Assembly: GCA_028691835.1 (NCBI GenBank)
Contig: JAQUYN010000003.1
Location: 1-64,000 of the forward strand
Source: Alphaproteobacteria bacterium
Lineage (GTDB): Bacteria > Pseudomonadota > Alphaproteobacteria > UBA9219
Direction: 5' to 3'
DNA: 64,000 nt
Shown: positions 8,859-18,864 of the stretch, in pieces
Layout: every line of letters starts with the position of its first letter
Position numbering within the stretch: position 1 is the first letter of the stretch
Program-made: the position numbers and the translations under genes
Notes under the pieces: generated by a model
The model's database searches: none
The model's input: the letters and a program-made list of their open reading frames with translations, nothing else
Told to the model about the DNA's origin: nothing

Positions 8859-9529
8859 GACGTTTTTTTGTACCCTTCGATCAAAGACGGCAACGCAGGC
8901 ATATCATCAAAAATTGAATCCGGTTTTTCGGCTTTGATCCTCTCGCGCCAGGACTCGCTCACGTGACTTCCACCCAGATAAGCAAAGACCGTCATGCCCG
9001 CCGCCTTGGCCGCTTGCACACCGGGAACAGAATCTTCAATTACCAAACACTGTGCCGGCGCAACGCCCATTTGCTGTGCCGCAAATAAAAACACATCCGG
9101 CGCAGGCTTACCCTGAGCGACTTGGGATGAGCAGAAAATCCGCCCATCAAAAAAGGGCAACAGACCTACAATCGTCAAAGCATGGCGATTTCGTTCAACC
9201 GAGCTTCCCGAGGCCACGCACATGGGGTTGTGAAGGCCGCTTAAAACAGCGGCTAACCCTTCAATCGGCTTGAGATGATCGGTAAAGCCACGCAAGGTTT
9301 CTTGATAAACCTTTTCATGAAAAGCCGCATCCAATTGTTCATATCCGGCTTCACCGACAAGATCACTTGCACCGTTGCCGGCACTCTTTCCGGCAAATCG
9401 TTCGATATACTCTTCAGTTGTGATGGGATAGCCGCTCGCCGTGGCCAAGGCCGCAGGAATGGCACACGCGATCACCTCGCTGTCAACAAGGCACCCATCA
9501 CAGTCCCAGATGATAAGGTCAAAAGACAA
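8855..9529 (-). CDS. HAD-superfamily hydrolase (phosphoglycolate/beta-phosphoglucomutase-like)
   Basis: A 224-residue HAD hydrolase. Motif I is WDCDGCLVDSE near the N-terminus, giving the nucleophile Asp and general acid Asp; motif II is the Ser of CVASGSS; motif III/IV is KPAPDVFLFA followed by CLVIEDSVPGVQAAKAAGM. An alpha-helical cap between motifs I and II matches subfamily IA. Such enzymes dephosphorylate small sugar or nucleotide phosphates; the exact substrate cannot be read from sequence. The gene overlaps dnaE by 4 bases. The 179-base gap to ssb holds nothing recognisable. Confidence 0.9.
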   Translation of the reverse strand: MSFDLIIWDCDGCLVDSEVIACAIPAALATASGYPITTEEYIERFAGKSAGNGASDLVGEAGYEQLDAAFHEKVYQETLRGFTDHLKPIEGLAAVLSGLHNPMCVASGSSVERNRHALTIVGLLPFFDGRIFCSSQVAQGKPAPDVFLFAAQQMGVAPAQCLVIEDSVPGVQAAKAAGMTVFAYLGGSHVSESWRERIKAEKPDSIFDDMPALPSLIEGYKKTS

Positions 9530-9708
9530 ACTACATCTCCACCGAATACTGAATATTTGTCTGGAATATCCCGATGGGCTTACACCAATAACAAAACAAA
9601 GCCATCAACTGGCACAAGCCGGTATCCAGAGTAACATAAACGAACTAAACCATACGAGATTCTGGATGCTTGGAATCGGCCACTTTGATCGAAGACCAAA
9701 GACAGTCC

Positions 9709-10188
9709 TTAAAATGGAATTTCGTCGTCCAGATCAGGAACGTTTGAGCTTCCAGCACCTAGCGAGCCGCCAGAAGAAGCCCCTCCACCAAAGGACGAAT
9801 CATCGCCGCCATAGCTGGAGCCACCACCGGAACCACCCTTGCTGTCTAACATTGTCAGCTCACCACGGAAGGGACGTAAAACAACCTCAGTCGTATAACG
9901 TTCTTGCCCATCCTTATCGGTCCATTTACGCGTCTCAAGCTGACCTTCAACATAGACCTTGGCGCCCTTTTTCAGATAGCGCTCACAGACCGTAACAAGA
10001 TTGTCGTTCGTAACGGATACGCGGTGCCATTCCGTGCGTTCTTTCCGTTCGCCAGTCGCCTTGTCTTTCCAATTTTCAGAGGTCGCAAGCGTAAAGCTGG
10101 CCACACGTCCCCCGCTTTGAAACGAACGGACTTCAGGATCTTTGCCCAGATTACCCACGAGGATGACTTTATTAACGCTGCCGGCCAT
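9709..10188 (-). CDS. ssb: Single-stranded DNA-binding protein
   Basis: The product is SSB: an N-terminal OB fold ([57 protein letters not shown]), a Gly/Ser-rich flexible linker, and the acidic tail DLDDEIPF that docks repair proteins. I choose the ATG at 10188, preceded by GGAGA at good distance, rather than one four codons upstream which has no ribosome site; this gives 159 residues. It is divergent from uvrA, as in many proteobacteria, and shares with it the SOS box at 10263-10277. Confidence 0.97.
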   Translation of the reverse strand: MAGSVNKVILVGNLGKDPEVRSFQSGGRVASFTLATSENWKDKATGERKERTEWHRVSVTNDNLVTVCERYLKKGAKVYVEGQLETRKWTDKDGQERYTTEVVLRPFRGELTMLDSKGGSGGGSSYGGDDSSFGGGASSGGSLGAGSSNVPDLDDEIPF

Positions 10189-10262
10189 GATCTTCTCCAT
10201 TTGAATGCTATGAAACTCGAAGTGACAATACCGAGACTCCTTCGAATCCGCAAATCTTTTTT

Positions 10263-10277
10263 GTTCTTTTTTTGTTC
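10263..10277. promoter_or_regulatory. LexA operator (SOS box) between ssb and uvrA
   Basis: GTTCTTTTTTTGTTC is an exact match to GTTC-N7-GTTC, the LexA-binding direct repeat of alphaproteobacteria. It lies in the 125-base spacer between the divergent ssb and uvrA starts, about 25 bases upstream of a TATAAA hexamer (10303-10308). Placement on a known DNA-damage gene makes a real operator likely. Confidence 0.85.
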
Positions 10278-10313
10278 TTGTTTTTTGGATTCGTTTGGAT
10301 CATATAAAACATT

Positions 10314-13157
10314 ATGAGTAAAACGATTCCAGAAAATAAAACGATCCATGTTCGCGGGGCGCGTGAGCATAACCTCAAGAACATCGACGTTGTGATTCCC
10401 CGCGACCAGCTGGTCGTGATTACGGGCCTGAGCGGATCGGGCAAATCCTCCCTCGCCTTTGACACGATCTATGCCGAAGGCCAACGCCGCTATGTTGAGA
10501 GCCTGTCCGCCTATGCCCGCCAATTCTTGGAGATGATGCAAAAACCGGATGTGGACGCCATCGACGGCCTGTCCCCCGCCATCTCGATTGAACAAAAAAC
10601 GACCTCACGCAATCCACGTTCAACGGTGGGAACCGTTACCGAAATTTACGATTACATGCGCCTTTTATTTGCGCGAATCGGCGTACCCTATTCCCCTGCC
10701 ACGGGCCTGCCAATTGAAAGCCAAACCGTTTCACAAATAGTAGATCGCATCGCCGCAATGCCCGAAGGCACCAAGCTTTTGATCCTTGCCCCCATCGTAA
10801 GAGGCCGCAAAGGCGAATACCGCAAAGAACTTGCAGACCTTCAAAAACAAGGCTTTCAACGCGTCAAAATCGATGGCGAAGTCTATGACATCGATGAAGC
10901 CCCTCCCCTCAACAAAAAAGTCAAACACGACATTGCCGTGGTTGTGGATCGCCTCGTCGTCAAACCGGATATGGGCCATCGTCTGGCCGATTCCGTTGAA
11001 ACATCGTTGCATCTTGCCGATGGATTGATGTTCGCCGAAAACGCAATGACACATGAGATCACCACCTTTTCATCCAAGTTTGCCTGCCCCGTCAGTGGCT
11101 TTACCATTGACGAGATTGAACCACGCCTCTTTTCCTTCAACAGCCCACATGGGGCCTGTCCCGTTTGTGATGGCCTTGGCGAAAAGCTGTCCTTTGATCC
11201 CACTTTGGTCGTGCCAGACGAAAAACTCAGCCTCAACGAAGGCGCGCTCGCACCATGGAAAACGACGTTTGCGGCGTTCTATCAAAACACGCTGGCCGCG
11301 CTGACCAAACATTATAAGCAAAGCATGGAAACACCGTGGCATAAACTGTCCGCCGATTGCCGTGAGGCCATCCTTTACGGCACGGGCGAGACATCCATTA
11401 AAATAGCCTACGACGACAGCTCTCGCGCCTATCAAACCAATAAACCCTTCGAAGGCGTGATCCCCAATCTGGCGCGTCGCTGGCGCGAGACAGAGAGCAA
11501 CTGGATCCGCGAAGAAATCAGCCGCTATCAATCCTCCATCCCCTGCGAGGCATGTAAAGGGCACCGCCTGAAGCCGGAGGCCTTGGCCGTGAAAATTGCA
11601 GGCCTTCACATCAGCAACGTCGCCGCCTTTTCCATTGTAGAAGCCGGAAAATGGTTTGCTGCTCTCAATAAAAAACTGACGCAAAAACAGCGCGACATTG
11701 CGGCGCGTATCCTCAAAGAAATCAATGAACGGCTTGGGTTTCTCAATAATGTCGGCCTGTCCTATCTGTCGCTTGCGCGTGCGAGCGGCACACTTTCAGG
11801 CGGCGAAAGCCAACGCATCCGTCTTGCCTCGCAAATCGGATCGGGACTGACGGGTGTTCTATATGTTCTGGACGAACCGTCTATCGGCCTGCATCAACGC
11901 GACAATGATCGCCTGCTTGAAACGCTGAAACGCTTGCGCGACCTTGGCAACACTGTCCTCGTTGTCGAACATGACGAAGACGCTATCCGCGCCGCCGATT
12001 ATCTAATCGACATGGGGCCCGGCGCCGGCATACATGGCGGCCATGTGGTCGCAGCGGGAACGCCGCCTCGGGTCCTTAAATGCAAAGAAAGCCTCACAGC
12101 CCAATATCTGACAGGCAAAAAATCTATTCCTATCCCTACGCGTCGCCGCAAAGGACGCAAAGGCGAAGGACTCGAGATTTTTGGCGCACGCGAGAACAAC
12201 CTGAAAAATCTGCGCGTCAAATTCCCGCTTGGCATTCTAACCTGCGTCACAGGCGTATCGGGCAGCGGCAAATCCACACTCGTCAACGAAACACTTTATA
12301 AAGCCCTTGCCAAAACGATCAACAAAGCCCGCGCCATTCCCGGAGCGCATGACGAAATCAAGGGCATCCAATATATCGACAAAATTATCGACATTGACCA
12401 ATCCCCCATCGGGCGCACGCCACGCTCGAACCCCGCGACCTATACGGGCGCGTTCACACCCATTCGCGATTGGTTCGCGGCTCTGCCAGAATCCAAAGCA
12501 CGCGGCTATGGGCCGGGGCGCTTCTCGTTCAATGTCAAGGGCGGACGCTGTGAAGCTTGCGAAGGCGATGGCGTTACCAAGATCGAGATGCATTTCCTGC
12601 CGGACGTTTATGTGACCTGTGACGTGTGCCACGGACGACGCTATAACCGCGAAACCTTAGAGATTTTGTATCGCGGAAAATCTATCGCGGATGTTCTCGA
12701 TATGACAGTCGAAGAAGGTGCAATCTTTTTCGCCGCCGTTCCATCCCTGCACGACAAACTGCAAACATTGGAACGCGTCGGCCTCGGTTACGTCAAGATT
12801 GGACAAGCCGCCACGACACTTTCGGGTGGTGAGGCCCAACGCGTCAAGCTCGCCAAAGAGCTTTCCAAACGGGCGACAGGCAAAACGCTTTATATTCTGG
12901 ATGAACCCACAACGGGGCTGCACTTTGACGATGTGCGCAAATTGATGGAAGTGCTGCACGAGCTGGTCGATCAAGGCAATACCATCATCGTGATCGAGCA
13001 TAATTTGGAAGTTATCAAGACCGCCGATCACATCATCGACCTCGGCCCTGAAGGTGGGGACGGTGGCGGCCATATTGTCGCCACCGGCACCCCGGAAGAA
13101 ATCATCGCCAACAAAGCCAGCATAACAGGTCAATACCTGAAGTGCTGTCTTCGTTAG
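10314..13157 (+). CDS. uvrA: Excinuclease ABC subunit A
   Basis: This 947-residue protein finds DNA lesions and loads UvrB in nucleotide excision repair. It has two ABC ATPase halves: Walker [15 protein letters not shown] near residue 38 and [14 protein letters not shown] in the second half; signature motifs [13 protein letters not shown] and [13 protein letters not shown]; Walker [14 protein letters not shown] and [13 protein letters not shown]. Zinc-binding cysteine pairs are seen at [15 protein letters not shown] and [16 protein letters not shown]. The ATG has no clear ribosome site and lies only 6 bases after a TATAAA, so a leaderless or very short-leader transcript is possible. It is controlled by the SOS box upstream. 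Confidence 0.98.
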   Translation: MSKTIPENKTIHVRGAREHNLKNIDVVIPRDQLVVITGLSGSGKSSLAFDTIYAEGQRRYVESLSAYARQFLEMMQKPDVDAIDGLSPAISIEQKTTSRNPRSTVGTVTEIYDYMRLLFARIGVPYSPATGLPIESQTVSQIVDRIAAMPEGTKLLILAPIVRGRKGEYRKELADLQKQGFQRVKIDGEVYDIDEAPPLNKKVKHDIAVVVDRLVVKPDMGHRLADSVETSLHLADGLMFAENAMTHEITTFSSKFACPVSGFTIDEIEPRLFSFNSPHGACPVCDGLGEKLSFDPTLVVPDEKLSLNEGALAPWKTTFAAFYQNTLAALTKHYKQSMETPWHKLSADCREAILYGTGETSIKIAYDDSSRAYQTNKPFEGVIPNLARRWRETESNWIREEISRYQSSIPCEACKGHRLKPEALAVKIAGLHISNVAAFSIVEAGKWFAALNKKLTQKQRDIAARILKEINERLGFLNNVGLSYLSLARASGTLSGGESQRIRLASQIGSGLTGVLYVLDEPSIGLHQRDNDRLLETLKRLRDLGNTVLVVEHDEDAIRAADYLIDMGPGAGIHGGHVVAAGTPPRVLKCKESLTAQYLTGKKSIPIPTRRRKGRKGEGLEIFGARENNLKNLRVKFPLGILTCVTGVSGSGKSTLVNETLYKALAKTINKARAIPGAHDEIKGIQYIDKIIDIDQSPIGRTPRSNPATYTGAFTPIRDWFAALPESKARGYGPGRFSFNVKGGRCEACEGDGVTKIEMHFLPDVYVTCDVCHGRRYNRETLEILYRGKSIADVLDMTVEEGAIFFAAVPSLHDKLQTLERVGLGYVKIGQAATTLSGGEAQRVKLAKELSKRATGKTLYILDEPTTGLHFDDVRKLMEVLHELVDQGNTIIVIEHNLEVIKTADHIIDLGPEGGDGGGHIVATGTPEEIIANKASITGQYLKCCLR

Positions 13158-13591
13158 TCGCACCCACACGTATAGGCGTAAATGGGTCCGGCATATTTGG
13201 CCACCCCATTCCTCACAGCCCAAACATCGGCAGGATCTTCTTTATCAAGCAAAGGGAACTGACGACGTGACTGTTCGAAAGAAAGCGCCACACCATCTTG
13301 TGGTGAAGAAGCGACACCAACCACACCATCCATACCAAGGCTTTCTGCCGCCCTGATCTCCTCAAGTGACATTGTGTTAACCGGAGCCGCACATGGATTT
13401 ACGGCATTAAAAAACCCCCGGCTGTGGGGGGTGGCAGTGGCTCGAAGGGCTTTGGTGGGTACAGTCATCTCAATAAACCCACTTTTTGCAACTGTCGGAT
13501 GCTTTCGATAAACACTAGACGTCGGTTTCCAAGTACCGTCTTCCGTCGGCATTGGAAACATTGTTATTAAGGATGGGGGCATTTTCGTCAT
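13154..13591 (-). CDS. Hypothetical protein convergent with uvrA
   Basis: A 145-residue protein I do not recognise. The ATG at 13591 has GGGAG 9 bases upstream, which supports a real gene. There is no signal peptide. A middle helix ([20 protein letters not shown]) is followed by a charged stretch ([16 protein letters not shown]) and the chain ends in YAYTCGCD, a C-terminal cysteine pair. Its last four bases overlap the end of uvrA on the other strand. A GC-rich hairpin inside the gene (around 13415-13430) does not break the frame. Confidence 0.5.
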   Translation of the reverse strand: MTKMPPSLITMFPMPTEDGTWKPTSSVYRKHPTVAKSGFIEMTVPTKALRATATPHSRGFFNAVNPCAAPVNTMSLEEIRAAESLGMDGVVGVASSPQDGVALSFEQSRRQFPLLDKEDPADVWAVRNGVAKYAGPIYAYTCGCD

Positions 13592-13774
13592 ACTTTATTC
13601 TCCCGCAAAAAAGAAAAACTACCGATAAAGAGAGTTCTATATTGCCGTTATTACTTGCGCAATACTTGAAACTAAAAATATTTGACTTTACGTTTAAAGT
13701 AAGCTACATATATGTTGTCATGCTGTCCACTAGACGATCCCAAACAAGCAGACAAACCCCTCGCTTTCTTTTGA

Positions 13775-13806
13775 TCTGGACATTCTTTTTGGCAAGAATG
13801 TCCAGA
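13775..13806. promoter_or_regulatory. Perfect 13-bp-arm hairpin in an intergenic gap
   Basis: TCTGGACATTCTT is mirrored exactly by AAGAATGTCCAGA across a 6-base loop. It sits in the 416-base gap between the starts of the divergent genes at 13591 and 14008. A T-run appears only some 16 bases later, so it is not a classic terminator; a protein-binding palindrome or leader structure is as likely. Confidence 0.5.
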
Positions 13807-14007
13807 AACCCGAATAACAATTGATTTTTTAAGGTATCCAGTTTTTACTTAGATCAATTTGAAGTGAGATCGGCCAAATCAAAAAAGTAACCGCTTGACC
13901 TCTTTGCCAGTCGAGCAGATTCACGGGAACGGTTGCCGAATGAAGCCGTCAATCTTATCACGATCCACTTATCTATTTGCGCCTTGTACAGCCAAAGGAA
14001 AAACATT

Positions 14008-15531
14008 GTGACAACGCCAAAATCTCTGACAGACACTGCGCTTTCCCGCTTACGCGCATTGACGACAGGTAATGATGTTGCACCCGACCTTATCCATTTT
14101 ATCGACAGCGATGAACAAACCTATACAGTCTGTGGCAAACTCACCCTAACGCCCCACCTTTCCGTTAAAAGCCGGATGGTTCTGGGGCGCGTTAAAGGGA
14201 AAGACCGCAAAATCCTCTCTTCATTCGAAGAGCTCAACACAGAAATAAAAACGCTCGAGAAGGAATTCAAAAGCGACGCAACATGGCTGGACACAGCGCT
14301 TGAAGAATTGGAAAAGGAAAGCGGTCACGGCTGGGGCCACACAGACGCGCTTTTAACATGGTCAAAAAAAACAACCCTGTTGGCAGCAACCGAAAACTGC
14401 CCCACATGTCGAGGCTCTGCCCAACGAACATGTCCCGAATGTAAAGGGCTTGGCACACTTCATTGTCATTACTGCGAAGGACGTGGCCACGAGCTTTGTA
14501 TTCTTTGCGCAGGGTCAGGAAAAGATCCTCACGATCAACAAAAGCAATGCCCTACATGTCAAGGCACACGCTATTCCCTTTGCCGCTTTTGTCAGGGAAC
14601 AGGTAAACTTCCTTGCCCAACATGCAACCATCAAGGGACTATTCTTTGTGCCGATTGCAAAGGAACGGGCTGCATCAGCCGTGAAGCCATGATCAAGCAA
14701 GCCGCCGATATGCAGTTCACGCTTCACTCAACGGCAGACCTTCCAAGTGGCCTTTTGCGCACGATTTCCCGCATCGGCGATGAGAAACTCCATAAAGGCC
14801 ACGCCGACATCACAATGCGCCCCTTGTCTGACGAAGAGAAAAAGGACAAGGCCGTGATAGACATCACACTTGAAGCCCAAATCCCTTATGCCGACATCAA
14901 AGTGCGCTTTGGAAAACGCGCTATACTTGTGTCATGCTTTGGCAAAAGAGCCGTCCTTTCTGGCGTTCCGCCCTTCTTGGACGATGCGCTTAAAACGCCA
15001 AGAGAGCACCTCGCGCAAACAGCCAAAGGAACGCTCCCTTTAGAAGGCGCATTACAAACACGCCTTCTTCGTGAAGCCTTGGACCTCTCTCTATCCGGGA
15101 AAAACAGCCCCAACTCCTTGCGCCGTCTCTATCCCATCGGCCTTTCTGCAAACGTAGCCGCAGAAATTATGAACAATTTGCGCCTCGCCTTGAAAGTCGC
15201 CACGAGCCGCACACGTCTCATTTCTGCAGCTTTGACTGTTCTTTTCTCAACGCTTCTTTTCAGTGGGCTTTTCTTCACACCTACTTTCATGACCGTAACG
15301 CAGGGCCTCACCGCCATCCCCCTTATGGCTGCCATCATTGTCATCCCGCTTCTTGTCATAGCCGCCAGTTGGCTTGTGCTTCTTCATTCAACCAAGTGGG
15401 GGCTTCACCGCCGTTTCCCCACAGCAACGGTCGCGCTTTCACAAAGCATCGGAAAAACAGGCTATTCGGCGCTGGCTCTTATCGCCGCGCTCTATCTCGT
15501 CATTTTGTATTTTTCAGGACACCTCGTCTAA
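14008..15531 (+). CDS. Membrane protein with an eight-unit DnaJ-type zinc-finger domain
   Basis: The 507-residue product has three parts. Residues about 131-222 hold eight CxxC units, most in the form CxxCxGxG (CPTCRGSA, CPECKGLG, CHYCEGRG, CILCAGSG, CPTCQGTR, CRFCQGTG, CPTCNHQG, CADCKGTG), twice the four found in DnaJ; they should bind four zinc ions. There is no J domain (no HPD). Residues about 405-503 form three membrane helices. The N-terminal 130 residues are soluble and unfamiliar. I chose the GTG at 14008 because AAAGGA precedes it; an in-frame ATG at 13933 lacks one. A redox or protein-folding role at the membrane is only an inference. Confidence 0.75.
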   Translation: MTTPKSLTDTALSRLRALTTGNDVAPDLIHFIDSDEQTYTVCGKLTLTPHLSVKSRMVLGRVKGKDRKILSSFEELNTEIKTLEKEFKSDATWLDTALEELEKESGHGWGHTDALLTWSKKTTLLAATENCPTCRGSAQRTCPECKGLGTLHCHYCEGRGHELCILCAGSGKDPHDQQKQCPTCQGTRYSLCRFCQGTGKLPCPTCNHQGTILCADCKGTGCISREAMIKQAADMQFTLHSTADLPSGLLRTISRIGDEKLHKGHADITMRPLSDEEKKDKAVIDITLEAQIPYADIKVRFGKRAILVSCFGKRAVLSGVPPFLDDALKTPREHLAQTAKGTLPLEGALQTRLLREALDLSLSGKNSPNSLRRLYPIGLSANVAAEIMNNLRLALKVATSRTRLISAALTVLFSTLLFSGLFFTPTFMTVTQGLTAIPLMAAIIVIPLLVIAASWLVLLHSTKWGLHRRFPTATVALSQSIGKTGYSALALIAALYLVILYFSGHLV

Positions 15532-15556
15532 ATCAAGAAACAAGGGAAACCCGCCA

Positions 15557-16459
15557 ATGTCCTCTCTTCCCACGAAAGACAATAAAGCCAACATGCCACT
15601 TCCCCTTCTTGGCCTTGGCACATGGGGCATGGGCGGATACAAAGAAAGAGATCCGAACAATGACGACGCTCGCGATATTCAGGCCATACGCGATGCGTTT
15701 TCAAACGGCCTAACGCATATCGACACAGCCGAACTCTACGCGCAGGGGCGCACTGAAGAACTTGTCGGGCAAGCCATTCAAGACCTGCCGCGCAGCTCTC
15801 TTCTGATCGCAAGCAAAGTCATGGGCCTAAATCTTGGCTATGACGACACACGCGCCGCATGCGAGCGGTCGCTTCAAAGACTCAAAACAGATTACATTGA
15901 TCTCTATTATATCCACTGGCGGAATCTCGATATTCCGCTCAAGGAAACAGCCAAAGCCCTCAACGAGCTGCATCGTGATGGGCGCATCAAACATATTGGC
16001 GTTTGCAATTTCAACGTCAACTCAATGAAAGAACTTCAAGCGCATTTGGACAGGCCCATTGCTGTAAACCAAAGTCACTACAGCCTTGTGTACCGCGAAC
16101 CTGAACGCACCGGGCTTCTCGATTATTGCCGAGACGAGAACATCTCTTTCCTCGCGTAGCGCCCCGTCATGTGGAATGAAGCACATCGACCTTCTCCATG
16201 TGGCAACGCATGGGAACGCGGGCACGTTCCCCTGTTCGACCAAATGGCAGACCGCTATGGCAAGCCCAACATTCAAGTTGCCCTGAACTGGCTTATCAAC
16301 CAACCGAATGTTTCGGCACTCGTCAAATCATCGCGGACTGAACATTTAAAAGAAATTCTCGACAGCCTGAATTGGGTGCTTGCACCGGAAGATATTGAAC
16401 GTCTGCGGCGCGAATTCCCGCATCAAAAGGACATCTCGAGCGCCGTTCCCTTAGGGTAA
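15557..16459 (+). pseudogene. Aldo/keto reductase, interrupted by one amber codon
   Basis: The frame encodes a classical aldo/keto reductase: LGLGTWGMGG, the catalytic Asp-Tyr of HIDTAELYAQG, Lys of SKVMGL, and IGVCNFNV. After ENISFLA an in-frame TAG at 16157-16159 replaces the Trp expected in the family motif A-W-R-P; the same frame then continues with RPVMWNEAHRP and ends normally with family C-terminal features (ALNWLINQPNVSALVKSS). A single G-to-A change (TGG to TAG) explains this, so the gene is recently broken, or the base is a sequencing error. It follows the zinc-finger membrane protein by 25 bases. About 300 residues if restored. Confidence 0.85.
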
Positions 16460-16523
16460 AAATGGCAGTTCTAGTCCGTTTTTTATATACAGCAATATCA
16501 ATGTGTTAGATAAAAATGGGCAT

Positions 16524-16580
16524 CTCTCGTCGAGCTGAGCGTGGGATTGCACGCACAAAGGACCTTCAGCTCGACGAGAG
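16524..16580. repeat. 15-bp inverted repeat after the reductase
   Basis: CTCTCGTCGAGCTGA at 16524-16538 is exactly mirrored by TCAGCTCGACGAGAG at 16566-16580 across 27 bases. It follows the broken reductase gene and precedes a MITE-like element. It may be a terminator-like structure or another REP-type unit. Confidence 0.6.
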
Positions 16581-16700
16581 CGCGAATTTCGATTTTTTGA
16601 CACCATATCTTGTACACGATGGCGTGCAAAAATCACAACATATAGCGGGTCAAAAACTGAAGTTCCCAAACTTCAAAAAATCGGAAAGTTTGATCGATGA

Positions 16701-16849
16701 TATAGTCGTTTTAGTTAAGAATTCTCCATAGGCGAAAATTGTCTTTGGCCGAAACGAGGCGCGTAAGCGTACACAGAAGTACGTGCGCAGCCGAGATGAG
16801 GCCAAAGGCGATTTGCAGCCATGGGGAATTCTTAAATGAAATGACTATA
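16701..16849. mobile_element. MITE-like element, 149 bp, TA-ended
   Basis: TATAGTCGTTTTAGTTAAG at the left and CTTAAATGAAATGACTATA at the right are imperfect inverted ends that continue through GAATTC and CCAT for over 30 bases. The interior folds back as well (CTTTGGCC with GGCCAAAG; GCGTAAGCGTAC with GTACGTGCGC). No coding capacity. Ends beginning with TA fit a derivative of an IS630/Tc1-type transposon, which duplicates TA; no transposase is present in the window. Bases 16850-17280 hold only repeats. Confidence 0.7.
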
Positions 16850-16965
16850 CCCACCGCCAGATGAACTGACCCGTGGGCTCACGAGCGGTTGCGAGGAGCT
16901 CTCCTCTCGCCGGACAATCCTCTCCTTTATAATCAAATCAATTAATAATGGGGCATCCTCTCCGT

Positions 16966-17118
16966 TTGTCATTCCGGACAAGCAGTAACGACGTTATCGT
17001 CGTTACTGCGCAGATCCGGAATCCCATTTGGTTTCTTTTCTCAACAAAAACAAAAGAAAATGGGATTCCGGATCATCGCGCCGCGCGTGATGCGCGCGCC
17101 GCTCGTCCGGAATGACAA
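16966..17118. repeat. GTCATTCCGGA nested palindrome
   Basis: TTGTCATTCCGGAC at the left mirrors GTCCGGAATGACAA at the right; inside, GGATTCCGG-type arms pair again (GATCCGGAATCCCATTT with AAAATGGGATTCCGGATC). A smaller hairpin AACGACGTTATCGTCGTT lies within. Same family as the units at 34050, 38309, 39711, 51077 and 57381. It lies downstream of atpA, in a 620-base gene-free stretch. Confidence 0.85.
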
Positions 17119-17280
17119 TCGGAGAGAGCGTGTTCGACAATGTTCCAATGTTATTAGAAATAACTATAAAAGCAAGGGGGTATGTCCGGCAAGAGGCGTA
17201 CGAGGCGCAGAGCGAATGAGTGAGAACCACGTGCCCAGCGACCCCGTTCATAGGCCCGCTGGTATAAAAAACACGGACAC

Positions 17281-17312
17281 AAAAAACGCCCCGATTGCGC
17301 GGGGCGTTTTTT
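17281..17312. terminator. Rho-independent terminator after atpA
   Basis: AAAAAACGCCCCG and CGGGGCGTTTTTT flank a 6-base loop starting 23 bases past the atpA stop codon. It is symmetrical and works in both directions. It closes the atpH-atpA transcript before any atpG. Confidence 0.93.
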
Positions 17313-17334
17313 AAACTTCAATCAGAAAAACTAA

Positions 17335-18864
17335 TTACACAAACTCACGAACATAATGTTCCATGAACGCCTTCAGCTTTTCTTCTGTCTCTGGCTTGAT
17401 CTGCTTATCGTTGCGGATGGATGCCAAAATGTCAGCTCCATGTCCACGCAAACCACGCAACAATCCTTGCTCAAAGCGGAAAATGTCATCCACTTTAATC
17501 GTGTCAAGATAGCCCTTCACTCCTGAATAAATCGAACAAACCTGTTCTTCAACAGGAAGCGGCGCATATTGGTTTTGCTTCAACAACTCGGTCAAACGCG
17601 AACCACGGTTCAAAAGATTCTTCGTCGAAGCATCAAGATCCGATGCGAATTGCGAAAAAGATTCCATTTCGCGGAACTGAGCCAGATCAAGCTTGATCGA
17701 ACCGGCAACCTGCTTCATGGCCTTGATCTGAGCGGCAGAACCAACACGGCTAACCGACAGACCCACGTTAATGGCTGGACGGACGCCCTTATAGAATAAG
17801 GTGGTTTCAAGGAAAATCTGACCATCTGTGATCGAAATCACGTTGGTCGGAATATAAGCAGACACGTCACCAGCTTGCGTTTCGATGATGGGCAGAGCTG
17901 TCAACGAACCCGCGCCATGCTTGTCGCTCATCTTCGCCGCACGTTCCAAAAGGCGAGAGTGAAGATAGAACACATCGCCAGGATAGGCTTCACGGCCTGG
18001 TGGACGACGCAACAGCAATGACATTTGGCGATAAGCAACAGCTTGCTTGGACAAATCGTCATAAACGATCAGCGCATGCTTACCATTGTCGCGGAAATGC
18101 TCGCCCATCGTGCAACCGGTATAAGGTGCGATGAACTGAAGAGGCGCTGGTTCCGAAGCCGTCGCGGCAACGATGATTGAATACTCAAGCGCACCGGCAT
18201 CTTCCAATGTCTTGACAATCTGAGCCACTGTCGAACGCTTTTGTCCGATAGCAACATAGATGCAATACAGCTTTTTCTTATCGTCGCCACTGTCGTTAAT
18301 GGCCTTTTGGTTGATAAAGGTATCGAGAACAACGGCCGTCTTGCCCGTTTGACGATCACCAATGATCAGCTCGCGTTGGCCACGACCAACGGGAACAAGT
18401 GAGTCAATCGCTTTCAATCCCGTTTGCATCGGTTCACTGACCGACTGGCGAGGAATAATGCCAGGAGCTTTCACTTCCACGCGCATCATTTTTACGTTCT
18501 TCAACGGGCCCTTGCCGTCGATGGGATTGCCCAAACCGTCAACAACGCGACCTAAAAGGCCGTCGCCAACAGGAACTTCCACAATCGTATCTGTACGCTT
18601 GACAATGTCGCCTTCACGGATGCTGCGGTCATCACCGAAAATAACGACGCCAACACAGTCCGTCTCAAGGTTCAGGGCCATACCCTTCACGCCATTTTGG
18701 AACTCAACCATTTCGCCAGCGCGAACGTTGTTCAGGCCATAGACCAGCGCAACACCATCACCGATGGAGAGAACCTGTCCGACTTCTTCCATTTCCGTAG
18801 AAATGCCGAGCGTCGCAATCTGCTGCTTGAGAACTGAAGAAATTTCTGATGCGCGAATATCCAT
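17335..18864 (-). CDS. atpA: ATP synthase F1 alpha subunit
   Basis: The 509-residue alpha subunit of F1, the regulatory nucleotide-binding partner of beta. Seen: the N-terminal helix region ([16 protein letters not shown]), Walker [15 protein letters not shown], the [15 protein letters not shown] and [20 protein letters not shown] segments, and the ATP-synthase alpha signature [17 protein letters not shown]. Length is standard. It overlaps the atpH stop by one base (TAATG). In nearly all bacteria atpG follows atpA; here a terminator and repeats follow instead, so gamma, beta and epsilon must be encoded elsewhere, or there was a rearrangement or misassembly. Confidence 0.98.
   Translation of the reverse strand: MDIRASEISSVLKQQIATLGISTEMEEVGQVLSIGDGVALVYGLNNVRAGEMVEFQNGVKGMALNLETDCVGVVIFGDDRSIREGDIVKRTDTIVEVPVGDGLLGRVVDGLGNPIDGKGPLKNVKMMRVEVKAPGIIPRQSVSEPMQTGLKAIDSLVPVGRGQRELIIGDRQTGKTAVVLDTFINQKAINDSGDDKKKLYCIYVAIGQKRSTVAQIVKTLEDAGALEYSIIVAATASEPAPLQFIAPYTGCTMGEHFRDNGKHALIVYDDLSKQAVAYRQMSLLLRRPPGREAYPGDVFYLHSRLLERAAKMSDKHGAGSLTALPIIETQAGDVSAYIPTNVISITDGQIFLETTLFYKGVRPAINVGLSVSRVGSAAQIKAMKQVAGSIKLDLAQFREMESFSQFASDLDASTKNLLNRGSRLTELLKQNQYAPLPVEEQVCSIYSGVKGYLDTIKVDDIFRFEQGLLRGLRGHGADILASIRNDKQIKPETEEKLKAFMEHYVREFV

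Noticed and set aside
16157-16159. TAG as a recoded amino acid (pyrrolysine or suppressor) in the reductase
   Set aside because: No such machinery is visible, TAG serves as a normal stop elsewhere (for example nuoE), and the codon replaces a conserved Trp, which a simple TGG-to-TAG mutation explains.
16516-16731. 71-codon plus-strand frame after the broken reductase
   Set aside because: It starts in a 15-bp inverted repeat and ends inside the MITE-like element; it shows no protein-like features.
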